A stretch of 33,513 nucleotides of DNA from an uncultured Oscillospiraceae bacterium (GTDB lineage Bacteria; Bacillota; Clostridia; Oscillospirales; Oscillospiraceae): contig CANQQO010000016.1 of assembly GCA_947625965.1 (NCBI GenBank), positions 1-33,513 on the forward strand. Direction: 5' to 3'. This document shows, piece by piece, positions 7,684 to 15,660 of this stretch; position 1 is the stretch's first letter, and every line of letters begins with the position of its first letter. Both the position numbers and the translations under genes were made by a program. The notes under the pieces were generated by a model. It had not been told where the DNA came from. It searched no databases and worked only from the letters and a program-made list of their open reading frames with translations.

Positions 7684-7712
7684 ATTGTATAGACGCCGGG
7701 GCTCTTTGTCAA
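7684..7712 (-). promoter_or_regulatory. Sigma-A promoter of purF-purC-MATE
   Basis: On the minus strand TTGACA (7707-7712, perfect) and TACAAT (7684-7689, one mismatch) are 17 bp apart. The leader to the TTG start is about 70 bases. I looked for a purine riboswitch in it and saw none. Confidence 0.9.
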
Positions 7713-7723
7713 CAGTTGACAAA
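7705..7723. promoter_or_regulatory. 19-bp perfect palindrome on the purF -35 box (candidate operator)
   Basis: TTTGTCAACAGTTGACAAA has 9-bp perfect arms around a single central base and covers the whole -35 of the purF promoter. Its size and placement suit a dimeric repressor. It does not resemble the Bacillus PurR box (AWWWCCGAACWWT). The regulator is unknown. Confidence 0.6.
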
Positions 7724-7832
7724 AATATCGTTTGAAGTTTGTGAAACCCGCCAACTCCCTCCCCGGATGGGACCGGCAAACCGGGCGATATTTCCCCACA
7801 GAAAAAAGGGTGTGAATTTTTTATGTAGCCTA

Positions 7833-7861
7833 TTGCGAAAAAAAGGAAAAAGTGGTATACT
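7833..7861 (+). promoter_or_regulatory. Sigma-A promoter of the S11-propeller gene
   Basis: TTGCGA (7833-7838) and TATACT (7856-7861) are separated by 17 bp, 42 bases before the start codon. It is divergent from the purF promoter, and the 296-bp intergenic region holds nothing else beyond these promoters and the palindrome. Confidence 0.85.
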
Positions 7862-7902
7862 GTGTATCAAGAATCCTGCTTTTGCAGCTTTGGAGGTAAG
7901 AA

Positions 7903-10770
7903 ATGAAAAAGACGATCAGCCTTGTGACGGCCCTGGCACTGATGTTTGCCTTTGCTGCCCCGGTCATGGCTCTGGAATACAGCGGTTCGCTCAACGCCGA
8001 CCACGTCGTCCTGATGAACGCGGACACCGGGGAGATCCTTTTGGATAAGGACGGCTCCGCCGCCGTGGACCCCTTAGCCTCCGCCAAACTTGTGGCCGCT
8101 CTGACGGCGGTAGACGCCAGCGCCGATCTCAGCGCCTCGGTGACCCTGGACGCCGACACTCTGGACGGGGAGTACGACAGCGACTCGGTGCTGGAGGAGG
8201 ACGACGTCCTCACCCTGGAGCAGGTGATGATGCTGATGCTCTTCCGGCAGGAGAGCGACCCCGCCGTGGCCGTCGCCAAGACGGTAAGCGGCGATGTGGA
8301 CGCTTTCGTGGCGGCCATGAACGCCAAGGCCAAGGAGCTCAAAATGGACTCCACGGTCTTTGTCAATCCCCACGGCGAGGAGGCCGAGGGTCAGCAGACT
8401 ACCGCCAAGGACCTGGCGGTGCTGGGCTCCGCCATTTCCGAGCGGGATCTGTTCCTGGAGCTGCTGTCCTACACCCAGTACGACATCCCCGAGGGGGAGA
8501 ACAACCACGCCTACACCGCCAAGAATCCCAATGAGCTGATGTACCGGGAGGGCGAGGGCAGCGAGCATTTCTATGAATACGCCACGGGCCTTCTGGCCTG
8601 GACCGACGGCGACGGGGCCGGCTGCCTCCTGGCCACCGCCCAGCAGGGCGGCACCCGGCTGACCTGCGTCATCCTGGGGGACCATTCCAGCGGCCAGACT
8701 GAGCGCTGGACCCTGGCCAAGGATCTGATGGAGGAGGGCTTCAACCACGCCCTGGACAATTCCGCCGATCCCAACCAGGTCTCCCGGCCCCAGACCACCT
8801 CGCCGGGAGCCTCCGCGCCCTCCCAGTCCCAGGCCCCCAGCGGGAATCAGGACCCCGGCGTCCACCAGGAGGATCCGGCCCTCCAGCGTCTGCGGATGGC
8901 CTTGATCGCCCTGGCCGCCATTACCTGCGTGCTGGCGGTGGCCTCCATCGCCATGCTGGCTTTCAGCGTCATGAGCAACCGGAGGCCCAGCAGCACCCAG
9001 AACATTGTTTCTATCGCCCTGTACGTGGTCACCTTCCTGGTGGCGCTGGTCACCATCCTCTGCGTCTTCCAGTACCGGAATATGGAGCGCTCCGCCTTGC
9101 TGGATCCCAGCCGCCGCCCATCTGTCACCGCCTCCGTTCCCACGGAAGCCACCACAAAAGCTACGGAGCCGCCTGTTACGGCGGCTCCTACTGCATCTAC
9201 GACCGTCCCTCCTACCGAGCCGCCTCCCCCTCCCACGGAGCCTGACCCCATGGATAATTTCCATCCCCACCACACGGAGGACACGGACCCGGACAATTTC
9301 GATGTGAACTGGGAAATCATAGTGGACGATGAAATCGTGGAGACCTACGATCGGGAGGCCCCCATTTTCTTTGGAAAAAACACGGACTACGCCTCCTCCC
9401 TGCCCTCCATCACCACCTTCCGGGGGGACAATTTCCGCACCGGCGCCACCTACGGCACCGCCAGCATTTCCAATGAAACCATCTCCGAGGAATGGAGCGT
9501 CCCTGTGGGCTCCTTCAACACCTGGTCCGGCTGCGGGTGGACGGGCCAGCCCCTGCTGGTCCAGTGGGACGCCGAGACCCGGCAGATCATGAATCTCTAC
9601 GAGGACAAAAAGGACAAGGACGGTCTGGTGGAGATCATCTACGCCACTCTGGACGGCTACATCTACTTCCTGGACCTGGACGACGGCAGCTACACCCGGG
9701 ACCGGATGTATGTGGGCATGAACTTCAAGGGCGCCGGCGCCGTCGATCCCCGGGGGTATCCCCTTATGTATGTGGGTTCCGGCGACTATGTGGAGAATAT
9801 GTCCCCCAGAATGTATATCATCAGTCTGATCGACTGCACCGTTCTGGCGGAAATGGGCTACAGCGAGTCCTATATCCCCCGGAGCTGGAACGCCTATGAC
9901 TCCTCCCCCCTGGTCAGCGGGGAGACCGACACCCTGATCTGGCCCGGGGAAAACGGCCAGCTCTACACCATCGACCTGAATACCCAGTATGACAAGGCCG
10001 CCGGCACCATCTCCGTGGACCCCAAGGTCGTTGCCAAGGGGTCCTACAATCCGGACCGCTTCGGCTCCTACTCCTATTGGGTAGGCATGGAGGATAGCTG
10101 CGTAGTGGTGGGCAACTACCTGTACGTGTCGGAAAACGGCGGACTCTTCTTCTGCGTGGACCTGAACACCATGGAGCTGGTTTGGGTCCAGGACACCAAG
10201 GACGACTCCAACTCCACCCCGGTCTTTGAGTGGGGCGAGGACAACAACGGCTATCTTTACACCGCTCCCTCCCTCCACTGGACCGCAGAGGGAGGCTGGG
10301 GGGAGATCTCCATCTACAAGCTGGACGCTCAGACCGGCGAGATCGTCTGGGAGCACCCCTGGGACTGCGGCACGGTGGAGGATGTGTCCGGCGGCGTCCA
10401 GTCCTCCCCCCTGCTGGGCAGGAAGGGCACCAACATCGAAGGGCTCATCATCTACTCCATCTCCCGGACCCCGGAGCTCTATGACGGCAGGCTGGTGGCC
10501 TTCCACACCTCCGATGGCAGCGTGGCCTGGGAATGTGAACTGCCCTACTATGGCTGGAGCTCCACCACGGCGGTCTACGGCGACGATGGGACGGTCTACC
10601 TGATCCAGGCTTGCTCCGACGGCACGGTGCTCCTGATCGACGGCGCCACCGGCGAAAAGCTGGACCGGACCAACCTGGGCTCCACCATCGAGGCTTCCCC
10701 CGTGGTATGGGAGGACAAGGTGGTCCTGGGTACCCGGGGCGCGTCCATCAATATGATGATCGTGAGTTAA
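7903..10770 (+). CDS. Inactive S11 (DacA-like) domain fused to two TM helices and a PQQ-type beta-propeller
   Basis: The 955-aa protein starts at ATG 7903 after TGGAGG. It has a signal peptide (1-23), an S11 peptidase-fold domain (about 30-285), a Pro/Ser linker, two hydrophobic helices (about 331-357 and 368-390), a Thr/Pro/Glu-rich linker (about 400-445), and a C-terminal beta-propeller with PQQ-like blades (about 490-955). The S11 fold is shown by VVLMNADTGEILL and STVFVNPHG...TTAKDLA, but all three catalytic motifs are lost: SxxK reads A59-S-A-K62, SxN reads Q116-E-S118, and KTG reads A227-T-G229. With a cleaved signal and two helices, both large domains should face outside. A wall-binding or scaffold role is my inference. 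There are no internal stops, so the fusion is not an assembly artefact of two frames. Confidence 0.88.
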   Translation: MKKTISLVTALALMFAFAAPVMALEYSGSLNADHVVLMNADTGEILLDKDGSAAVDPLASAKLVAALTAVDASADLSASVTLDADTLDGEYDSDSVLEEDDVLTLEQVMMLMLFRQESDPAVAVAKTVSGDVDAFVAAMNAKAKELKMDSTVFVNPHGEEAEGQQTTAKDLAVLGSAISERDLFLELLSYTQYDIPEGENNHAYTAKNPNELMYREGEGSEHFYEYATGLLAWTDGDGAGCLLATAQQGGTRLTCVILGDHSSGQTERWTLAKDLMEEGFNHALDNSADPNQVSRPQTTSPGASAPSQSQAPSGNQDPGVHQEDPALQRLRMALIALAAITCVLAVASIAMLAFSVMSNRRPSSTQNIVSIALYVVTFLVALVTILCVFQYRNMERSALLDPSRRPSVTASVPTEATTKATEPPVTAAPTASTTVPPTEPPPPPTEPDPMDNFHPHHTEDTDPDNFDVNWEIIVDDEIVETYDREAPIFFGKNTDYASSLPSITTFRGDNFRTGATYGTASISNETISEEWSVPVGSFNTWSGCGWTGQPLLVQWDAETRQIMNLYEDKKDKDGLVEIIYATLDGYIYFLDLDDGSYTRDRMYVGMNFKGAGAVDPRGYPLMYVGSGDYVENMSPRMYIISLIDCTVLAEMGYSESYIPRSWNAYDSSPLVSGETDTLIWPGENGQLYTIDLNTQYDKAAGTISVDPKVVAKGSYNPDRFGSYSYWVGMEDSCVVVGNYLYVSENGGLFFCVDLNTMELVWVQDTKDDSNSTPVFEWGEDNNGYLYTAPSLHWTAEGGWGEISIYKLDAQTGEIVWEHPWDCGTVEDVSGGVQSSPLLGRKGTNIEGLIIYSISRTPELYDGRLVAFHTSDGSVAWECELPYYGWSSTTAVYGDDGTVYLIQACSDGTVLLIDGATGEKLDRTNLGSTIEASPVVWEDKVVLGTRGASINMMIVS

Positions 10771-10870
10771 TGAAATCGATCGTCCGCGCGATCAGCGCTC
10801 AGAGACAAGTGTCCCCTTTCCCGTTCGTCTTTCGCGGCCGTCATCGGCGGAAGGGTCCCGCAAACAAAAG

Positions 10871-10908
10871 ATGGCGCGGCTCCGGTTGGATATGCCGCGC
10901 CATTTTTT
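10871..10908 (+). terminator. Terminator after the S11-propeller gene
   Basis: ATGGCGCGGC (10871-10880) pairs with GCCGCGCCAT (10894-10903), followed by TTTTTT. It lies 100 bp after the stop; the 100 bp between shows no feature. Confidence 0.88.
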
Positions 10909-10981
10909 CCAAAAAGATCCTGCTCCCGCGCACGCATGGACGGTCCATTTTGGGGTATTCTAAGCCCGGGAGGGATTGAAC

Positions 10982-11137
10982 ATGAAGCGGAGAGAACCGG
11001 CGGATCTTCGGATGGAACCGGAAAAACGGCTCTGTCCCAAGTTCGACGAGATGAGCATCGCCCTCTTCCCCGTGGCAAAGCCCGGGGAGATGGGGGTCCG
11101 GGTGCTGGACAACTGCGCGGAAGAAAATATTCAGTAA
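10982..11137 (+). CDS. Small 51-aa protein of unknown function
   Basis: ATG 10982 is preceded by GGGAGGG at good spacing, and a possible -10 TATTCT lies at 10956-10961. The product begins MKRREPADLRMEPEKRL, contains a central CPKFDEMSIALFPV stretch with two cysteines overall (also DNCAEEN near the end), and has no membrane segment. A strong terminator starts 8 bp after the stop, so the gene forms its own transcription unit between two terminators. I do not recognise the family. Support comes from the ribosome binding site, the framing by terminators and reasonable composition; it could still be a chance frame. Confidence 0.55.
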   Translation: MKRREPADLRMEPEKRLCPKFDEMSIALFPVAKPGEMGVRVLDNCAEENIQ

Positions 11138-11144
11138 ACTCCCA

Positions 11145-11177
11145 GGCCCCGGCATTTTGCCGGGGCCGATTTCTTTT
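11145..11177 (+). terminator. Terminator after the 51-aa gene
   Basis: GGCCCCGGC (11145-11153) pairs with GCCGGGGCC (11159-11167), followed by GATTTCTTTT. The T-run overlaps the -35 of the next promoter. Confidence 0.85.
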
Positions 11178-11204
11178 GACAAGTCGATCTCCCTGTGATA
11201 CAAT
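11176..11204 (+). promoter_or_regulatory. Sigma-A promoter of the marR-kinase-Sel1 genes
   Basis: TTGACA (11176-11181) and TACAAT (11199-11204) with a 17-bp spacer, 30 bases before the MarR start. Confidence 0.9.
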
Positions 11205-11234
11205 AGAGGTAGCGATATGGGAAAGGAGGACGCC

Positions 11235-11696
11235 ATGGAAGAGGAGCGTTTTGAGATATTTGCCGGGTTGATCTCCGGCATCTATCGGGACATTCAGAAG
11301 CTCAAGGCCAAGTGGACGGAAACGCTGGGAATGAAATCGGTCCACATCTTCTGGGTGTACCTGCTGCGGAACCACCCGGAGGGGCTCTCCGCCTCGGAGC
11401 TGTCCCGGTACAGTCAGACCAACCGATCCCTGGTCTCCCGGGAGCTCCAGGAGCTCATGGACCTGGGCTATGTCACCGTGGGGGAGGAGCTGGTCCGCCG
11501 CCGCCACGGACAGAAGCTGGTCCTGACCCCGGCGGGTCTGACCGCCGCCCAGCGGATCAGTCAGATCAGCTACCAGATCCAGCAGACCGTCAGCGCCGCC
11601 ATTCCCCGGGAGGACCTGGAGGTATTTTACCGGACCTTGAAGGTCCTTCTGACCAACTTCGACGCTTTGGCAGAACAGCCCTTAGCCGGGGCTTGA
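11235..11696 (+). CDS. MarR family transcriptional regulator
   Basis: The 153-aa protein starts at ATG 11235 after AAAGGAGG; an in-frame ATG at 11217 lacks a suitable site. The winged helix-turn-helix covers about residues 40-105, with LSASELSRYSQTNRSLVSRELQELMDLGYV as recognition region (helix then wing) and RRRHGQKLVLTPAG as the beta-wing. Flanking helices form the dimer interface expected of MarR. Such proteins usually repress their own operon and bind small ligands; target and ligand are unknown. It is first in a likely operon with the cytidylate kinase-like gene (31 bp downstream) and the Sel1 gene. Confidence 0.9.
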   Translation: MEEERFEIFAGLISGIYRDIQKLKAKWTETLGMKSVHIFWVYLLRNHPEGLSASELSRYSQTNRSLVSRELQELMDLGYVTVGEELVRRRHGQKLVLTPAGLTAAQRISQISYQIQQTVSAAIPREDLEVFYRTLKVLLTNFDALAEQPLAGA

Positions 11697-11727
11697 AGAC
11701 CATATTACAGAAAAGGAGCGCTTGAAT

Positions 11728-12330
11728 ATGAAGATTATTACCATCAGCCGGGAATTTGGCAGCGGAGGCCGCACGGTGGGCCGCCTAGTGGCGGAGAAAC
11801 TGAATATTCCCTTCTACGACAAGGAATTGGTGGAGCAGGTGGCGCTGGAAACGGGCTTCGCCCCCCAGTTCGTGGAGGAGCATGGGGAGCACTCCCCCGG
11901 GAAGAGCCTGTTCTCCTACGCTTTCGCCCCCCAGGGGGTCCCCGGGGTGATGAACGGGATGTCCACGGCAGACTTCCTGTGGCACATCCAGTGCGGCGTC
12001 ATTCTTCAACTGGCGGAGAAGGGCCCCTGCGTCATCGTGGGCCGGAACGCCGACTACATCCTCAAGGAGCGGGGGGACGTGTTCAACGTCTTCATCCACG
12101 CGGACATCCCCTTCCGGGCGGAGCGGATCGTCCGGCTCTACGGCGAGTCGGAGAAGAGTCCCGAAGCCCGCCTACAGGAGAAGGATAAGCGCCGCCGGGT
12201 CAACTATCAGCACTACACCGGCCGCACCTGGGGCATGGCGCAGAACTACGACGTTTGCCTGAACACCGGCAAGATCGGCGTGGAGCGGGCGGCGGATCTG
12301 CTGGTGGAGCTGATCCAGGGTGCCAAATAG
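11728..12330 (+). CDS. Cytidylate kinase-like family protein
   Basis: The 200-aa protein starts at ATG 11728, nine bases after AAAGGAG; an upstream in-frame TTG at 11722 is too close to the site. It opens MKIITISREFGSGGRTVG, the P-loop typical of the cytidylate kinase-like family common in Clostridia, and continues with IPFYDKELVEQVA, CVIVGRNADYIL and DVFNVFIHADIPFRAERI. These proteins are related to Cmk, but their true substrate is generally unproven, so I do not call it cmk. The Sel1-repeat gene overlaps its 3' end by 11 bp, suggesting translational coupling. Confidence 0.9.
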   Translation: MKIITISREFGSGGRTVGRLVAEKLNIPFYDKELVEQVALETGFAPQFVEEHGEHSPGKSLFSYAFAPQGVPGVMNGMSTADFLWHIQCGVILQLAEKGPCVIVGRNADYILKERGDVFNVFIHADIPFRAERIVRLYGESEKSPEARLQEKDKRRRVNYQHYTGRTWGMAQNYDVCLNTGKIGVERAADLLVELIQGAK

Positions 12331-12889
12331 CACGAGCCCGACTCCCCAGGACATCGACGGATCGCAAAAGACGGCTCCGGCGGACCCCGACGCCCAATAC
12401 CGGCTGGCTATGGCCTACATATACGGAAACGGCGTGCCGGAGGACAACAAAAAAGCGGCCTCCCTTCTGACCCAGGCCGCCCAGGCGGGGCACCGGGAGG
12501 CGATCTACAATCTTGGCATTTGCTATCACCATGGCTACGGCGTCGCCAGGGACCCGGACAGGGCCTTCGCCCTCTACCAGCAGGCAGCGGAAATGGGCTA
12601 TGCCAAGGGGATGCACATGGTCGGAGAATTTTATTACAGCGGCCTGTCTGTAGAGCGGGACCGGGCCGAGGCTGTGCGTTGGTTTTCCGCCTCCGACGCT
12701 CTGAACGACACCACGACTCTCGGTTTTGACGGCTGCTACCTAGGAGCCTGCTGCGCCCACGGCGACGGGGTCCCCAGGGACCCGGACAGGGCCCAAGCGT
12801 ATTTTGCCAAGGCTGTCGCCGCCGGCGGAGAGGCCGCCAGGGCGCTGATCGACAAACTAATGGAAGAAAAACAGGAAGGGTCCGCTTAA
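12320..12889 (+). CDS. Sel1-repeat protein
   Basis: The 189-aa protein starts at GTG 12320, inside the last codons of the kinase gene, so it probably relies on coupled translation; its own ribosome binding site is weak (CCAGG). It contains about three to four Sel1-like (TPR-related) repeats: AQYRLAMAYIYGNGVPED, AIYNLGICYHHGYGVARD, GMHMVGEFYYSGLSVERD and a weaker last one around GACCAHGDGVPRD. Such repeats form a helical solenoid for protein contacts. No signal peptide or membrane segment is visible, so a cytoplasmic adaptor is likely. Its partner may be the kinase-like protein, by gene context only. The stop codon lies within the loop of the following terminator hairpin. Confidence 0.88.
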   Translation: MPNSTSPTPQDIDGSQKTAPADPDAQYRLAMAYIYGNGVPEDNKKAASLLTQAAQAGHREAIYNLGICYHHGYGVARDPDRAFALYQQAAEMGYAKGMHMVGEFYYSGLSVERDRAEAVRWFSASDALNDTTTLGFDGCYLGACCAHGDGVPRDPDRAQAYFAKAVAAGGEAARALIDKLMEEKQEGSA

Positions 12890-12910
12890 AGGCGGACCCT
12901 GATCGTTTTT
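12877..12910 (+). terminator. Terminator shared by convergent genes
   Basis: AGGGTCCGC (12877-12885) pairs with GCGGACCCT (12892-12900), followed by GATCGTTTTTATTTT. The stem includes the end of the Sel1 gene. On the minus strand the convergent membrane-protein gene ends at 12909. Confidence 0.88.
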
Positions 12911-13517
12911 ATTTTACTTCTGTCCGCTTCATGCACATGGGGAAGCAGGCAAAGGCCGCCGCGCCGGCCAGGGCCGACAGCTCCGGGAGAATGGGCACGA
13001 TTTTGATCGTATCCAGCACCGCGGTGAAAGCCTCCTTGAATTTCTGCGCCTTCAGCAGGGGCGGGATGGCCTCCCAGCTCTGAAGATATGTTCCCGCGTC
13101 TCCAAACAGGCGCAGGACCAGCGGCAACAGCAAAAGGAGCAGGGCGATGCCGCGCGTAGGCAGATACCCCAGGCCCGTCACGATCAGTACCGCCGCCCCC
13201 AGCAGGAACAGCACCAGGGAGAGCACGCCCCACTCCCCCGCCAAGTGCGGGGAGGCAACGAGGAAATAGGCCAGCGCCAGAGCCCCGTAGACCACCGGCA
13301 CGTTCAGCCGGACCGCCCGGAGCAGGACCCCGTGGGCCGCCAGGACCAGAGCCGGCAGGATCAGCGGCAGCAGGAGGCTCATGGCCGTCCAGCCCTCGGT
13401 GAAGCAGAGGTAGTACAGCGCCGCCAGGAAGATGGACAGCCCCGCGAAAAAGGCGGAGGCCGTCATCCAGGGGCTTTGAAAGTCCAGGGTATACCGGACG
13501 CCGGGTTTGAATTTCAT
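12909..13517 (-). CDS. Six-helix membrane protein of unknown function
   Basis: The 202-aa protein has about six hydrophobic segments, including FFAGLSIFLAALYYLCF, SLLLPLILPALVLAAHGV, LSLVLFLLGAAVLIV and ALLLLLLPLVLRLFG, and a soluble stretch about 140-170 (QSWEAIPPLLKAQKFKEAF). Its ATG overlaps the pgsA stop by 4 bp (ATGA), so it is translated with pgsA and ends the long minus-strand run. I do not recognise the family. A link to membrane lipid metabolism is only suggested by position. Confidence 0.8.
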   Translation of the reverse strand: MKFKPGVRYTLDFQSPWMTASAFFAGLSIFLAALYYLCFTEGWTAMSLLLPLILPALVLAAHGVLLRAVRLNVPVVYGALALAYFLVASPHLAGEWGVLSLVLFLLGAAVLIVTGLGYLPTRGIALLLLLLPLVLRLFGDAGTYLQSWEAIPPLLKAQKFKEAFTAVLDTIKIVPILPELSALAGAAAFACFPMCMKRTEVK

Positions 13518-14062
13518 GCCTTACCGCCTCCATTGTCCCAGATGCAGGACCCGTTTTGAATAAAATACTCCACTCCGGAGTACAGCGTGGTCGCCAGAAT
13601 GACGATCACCACCGTCCAGCACAGCCAGACCGTGTCCGGGAAGACCATCATGGCGCACAGGCCCACCATGGTGCAGGCCGTCTTGACCTTGCCGCTCCAG
13701 CCGGCGGCAATGACCTTCCCCTTCCCCACGGCCATGAGCCGCAGGCCCGTCACGGCGAACTCTCGAGCCAGTACCAGCATCAGCGCCCAGGCCGGGAACT
13801 TGCCCCACTGGCAGAACATCAGCATGGCCGCCAGGACCAGGAGCTTGTCCGCCAGCGGGTCCAGGAATTTGCCAAAGTCGCTGATCTGATGGTATTTCCG
13901 GGCGATCTCCCCGTCGATGAAGTCCGTCAGGCTGGCAAGGATGAACACCGCCAGGGCCCACCACAGATAAACGCCGGGCGTTCCGCCGCTGAGATACATC
14001 AGAACCATATACACCGGGAGGATCGCCACCCGGATCAAGGTGATTTTCGTTGCCGTCGTCAT
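13514..14062 (-). CDS. pgsA: CDP-diacylglycerol--glycerol-3-phosphate 3-phosphatidyltransferase
   Basis: The 182-aa membrane enzyme makes phosphatidylglycerophosphate, the precursor of phosphatidylglycerol. The CDP-alcohol phosphotransferase motif is complete: D-F-I-DG-E-I-AR, then D-F-G-K-F-L-D-P-L-A-DK (about residues 48-75). The start at ATG 14062 gives MTTATKITLIRV, the normal PgsA beginning; the frame is open upstream but inside rimO. The ATG overlaps the rimO stop (ATGA), and the following gene overlaps its own stop the same way. rimO-pgsA adjacency is common in Firmicutes. Confidence 0.95.
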   Translation of the reverse strand: MTTATKITLIRVAILPVYMVLMYLSGGTPGVYLWWALAVFILASLTDFIDGEIARKYHQISDFGKFLDPLADKLLVLAAMLMFCQWGKFPAWALMLVLAREFAVTGLRLMAVGKGKVIAAGWSGKVKTACTMVGLCAMMVFPDTVWLCWTVVIVILATTLYSGVEYFIQNGSCIWDNGGGKA

Positions 14063-15393
14063 TCCAGTGCCTCCACAACATAGCCGGACAGGTCCCCGTC
14101 CACGGTCCCATCGATGCGGGCCAGGACAAAGGTCCCCTCCGTCAGGGGTTCCTCCGAGGCCAGCCACACCCGGCCGTCGATGTCCGGGGAGTCGGCATAG
14201 GTCCGGCCGTAATACTGCTCCGCTTCCTCATCGTAGCCGTCCACCAGGACCTCCAGGGTCTTTCCCATCCGGGCGGCGTTGCAGCCGGCCATGACCTCCT
14301 CCTGAATGGCGGCGAGGACCTGGGCCCGCTCCTGGGCGGTTTCGGTGTCCGGATACTCCATCTGGGCGGCGGGGGTCCCCTCCTCCGGGGAGAAGACAAA
14401 GGTCCCGGCTCGCTCCAGCTTTTCCTCCCGCAGAAATTCGCAGAGCTCTTCAAACTCCGCCTCTCCCTCCCCGGGGAGGCCGGCAATCAGGCTGGTCCGC
14501 ACCACCAGGCCGGGCAGTCTCTCCCGGAGTTTGGCCAGGAGGGCCTTCAGCTCCGCCTTGGTGCCCCGGCGGCACATCCGTTTCAGGATGGCGTCGTTGC
14601 AATGCTGAATGGGGATGTCCATATAGTTTACCAGCTTTGGCTCCCGGGCATACACATCGATGAGGGCGTCGTCGATCATGTCGGGGTACAGGTAGTGGAC
14701 CCGGACCCAGTGGACCCCGGGAATTTGGCAGAGGCCGGTCAGCAGCTCCGGCAGGAGCCGCCTGTGTCCCGGAAGGTCCGTTCCGTAGCGGCTGGTGTCC
14801 TGGGCTACCACGATCAGCTCCCGGGCGCCCTGGGCCGCCAGGCCCTCCGCCTCGGCCAAAATCGCCTCCATGGGGCGGCTCCGATACCTGCCCCGTAGAC
14901 TGGGGATGACGCAGAAAGCGCAGCGGTTGTCGCAGCCCTCGGCGATCTTTATGTAAGCGTAGTGCCGGGGGGTGGTGAGGACCCGCCCGGACTCCGGGAC
15001 CGGGCCGTCGATGCTCCGAAAGGACTCGGGGTGCGTCTCCGAGAGGACCTGCCGGATGGCCGGCACGATGTCCATGTAGCTCCCGGTGCCCAAAATGCCA
15101 TCCACCTCCGGCAGCTCCTTCAGAAACTCCTCCCGGTACCGCTGGGTCAGGCAGCCGGTGACCAGGATCTTGCCCACCTGACCCGCTTCCTTCAGCCGCG
15201 CCATGTCCAAAATGCAGTCAATGGCCTCGGACTTGGCCTCGTCAATGAAGCCGCAGGTGTTGATGACCACCACGTCGCAGCCCTCCGCCTGGGGGCTCAG
15301 CTCGTAGCCCGCCTCCCGGACCCGGTACATCATTCCCTCGCAGTCCACCTGATTTTTGGCGCAGCCAAGGGAAATAAAGCCGATTTTTGCCAT
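14059..15393 (-). CDS. rimO: Ribosomal protein S12 methylthiotransferase
   Basis: The 444-aa radical-SAM enzyme adds a methylthio group to the conserved Asp of ribosomal protein S12. The N-terminal UPF0004 domain carries cysteines in SLGCAKNQVD, NTCGFI and VTGCLTQRY for one Fe-S cluster. The radical-SAM core has C-x3-C-x2-C in GCDNRCAFCVIP. A TRAM domain ends the protein (about 375-440). QDTSRYGTDL and the absence of MiaB-type features support RimO over MiaB. It is separated from recX by a decayed gene of about 260 bp and is followed directly by pgsA. Confidence 0.96.
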   Translation of the reverse strand: MAKIGFISLGCAKNQVDCEGMMYRVREAGYELSPQAEGCDVVVINTCGFIDEAKSEAIDCILDMARLKEAGQVGKILVTGCLTQRYREEFLKELPEVDGILGTGSYMDIVPAIRQVLSETHPESFRSIDGPVPESGRVLTTPRHYAYIKIAEGCDNRCAFCVIPSLRGRYRSRPMEAILAEAEGLAAQGARELIVVAQDTSRYGTDLPGHRRLLPELLTGLCQIPGVHWVRVHYLYPDMIDDALIDVYAREPKLVNYMDIPIQHCNDAILKRMCRRGTKAELKALLAKLRERLPGLVVRTSLIAGLPGEGEAEFEELCEFLREEKLERAGTFVFSPEEGTPAAQMEYPDTETAQERAQVLAAIQEEVMAGCNAARMGKTLEVLVDGYDEEAEQYYGRTYADSPDIDGRVWLASEEPLTEGTFVLARIDGTVDGDLSGYVVEALE

Positions 15394-15425
15394 AATTTAC
15401 CTTTCCGCCGCATTTTTGCGTGCAT

Positions 15426-15660
15426 TTATGAATCCGCCGGCGTGCAGATCCGGTCTTTCAGCTCTTTGGCATTGTCATCGTGAAAATGATCCGACCATGT
15501 TCCGGCGCGGCCAATAAAGGTTTTGAGGATACCGCACCGTTCCCTTTGCGTGGGCGCCCGCCAGGGCAAGGGCGTATTTCCCCGTCACCGTTTGGACAAG
15601 CTGTTGACAGATCTGGGAAAGGGACGCCGCAAAGTCCGTCACCGGTATCGCCTCTTTCAA
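15426..15660 (-). pseudogene. Decayed gene remnant between recX and rimO (nucleotidyltransferase-like start)
   Basis: An open frame from TTG 15660 to a TGA at 15475 gives 61 aa. Its part KYALALAGAHAKGT resembles the GSHAKGT start of nucleotidyltransferase domains, but the expected D-x-D never follows and the frame ends. In another frame the DNA continues as TFIGRAGTWSDHFHDDN...ELKDRI and stops at 15426. That segment looks like a real protein end, with a loose resemblance to sulfotransferase C-termini (low confidence). It is not a normal intergenic spacer; I read it as a gene, or two gene ends, shortened and frameshifted. The TTG overlaps the recX stop. Confidence 0.45.

Noticed and set aside
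11722-11727. TTG start for the cytidylate kinase-like protein
   Set aside because: Only 3 bases from the ribosome binding site; ATG 11728 has proper spacing and matches the family's usual MKIITISREFGSG start.
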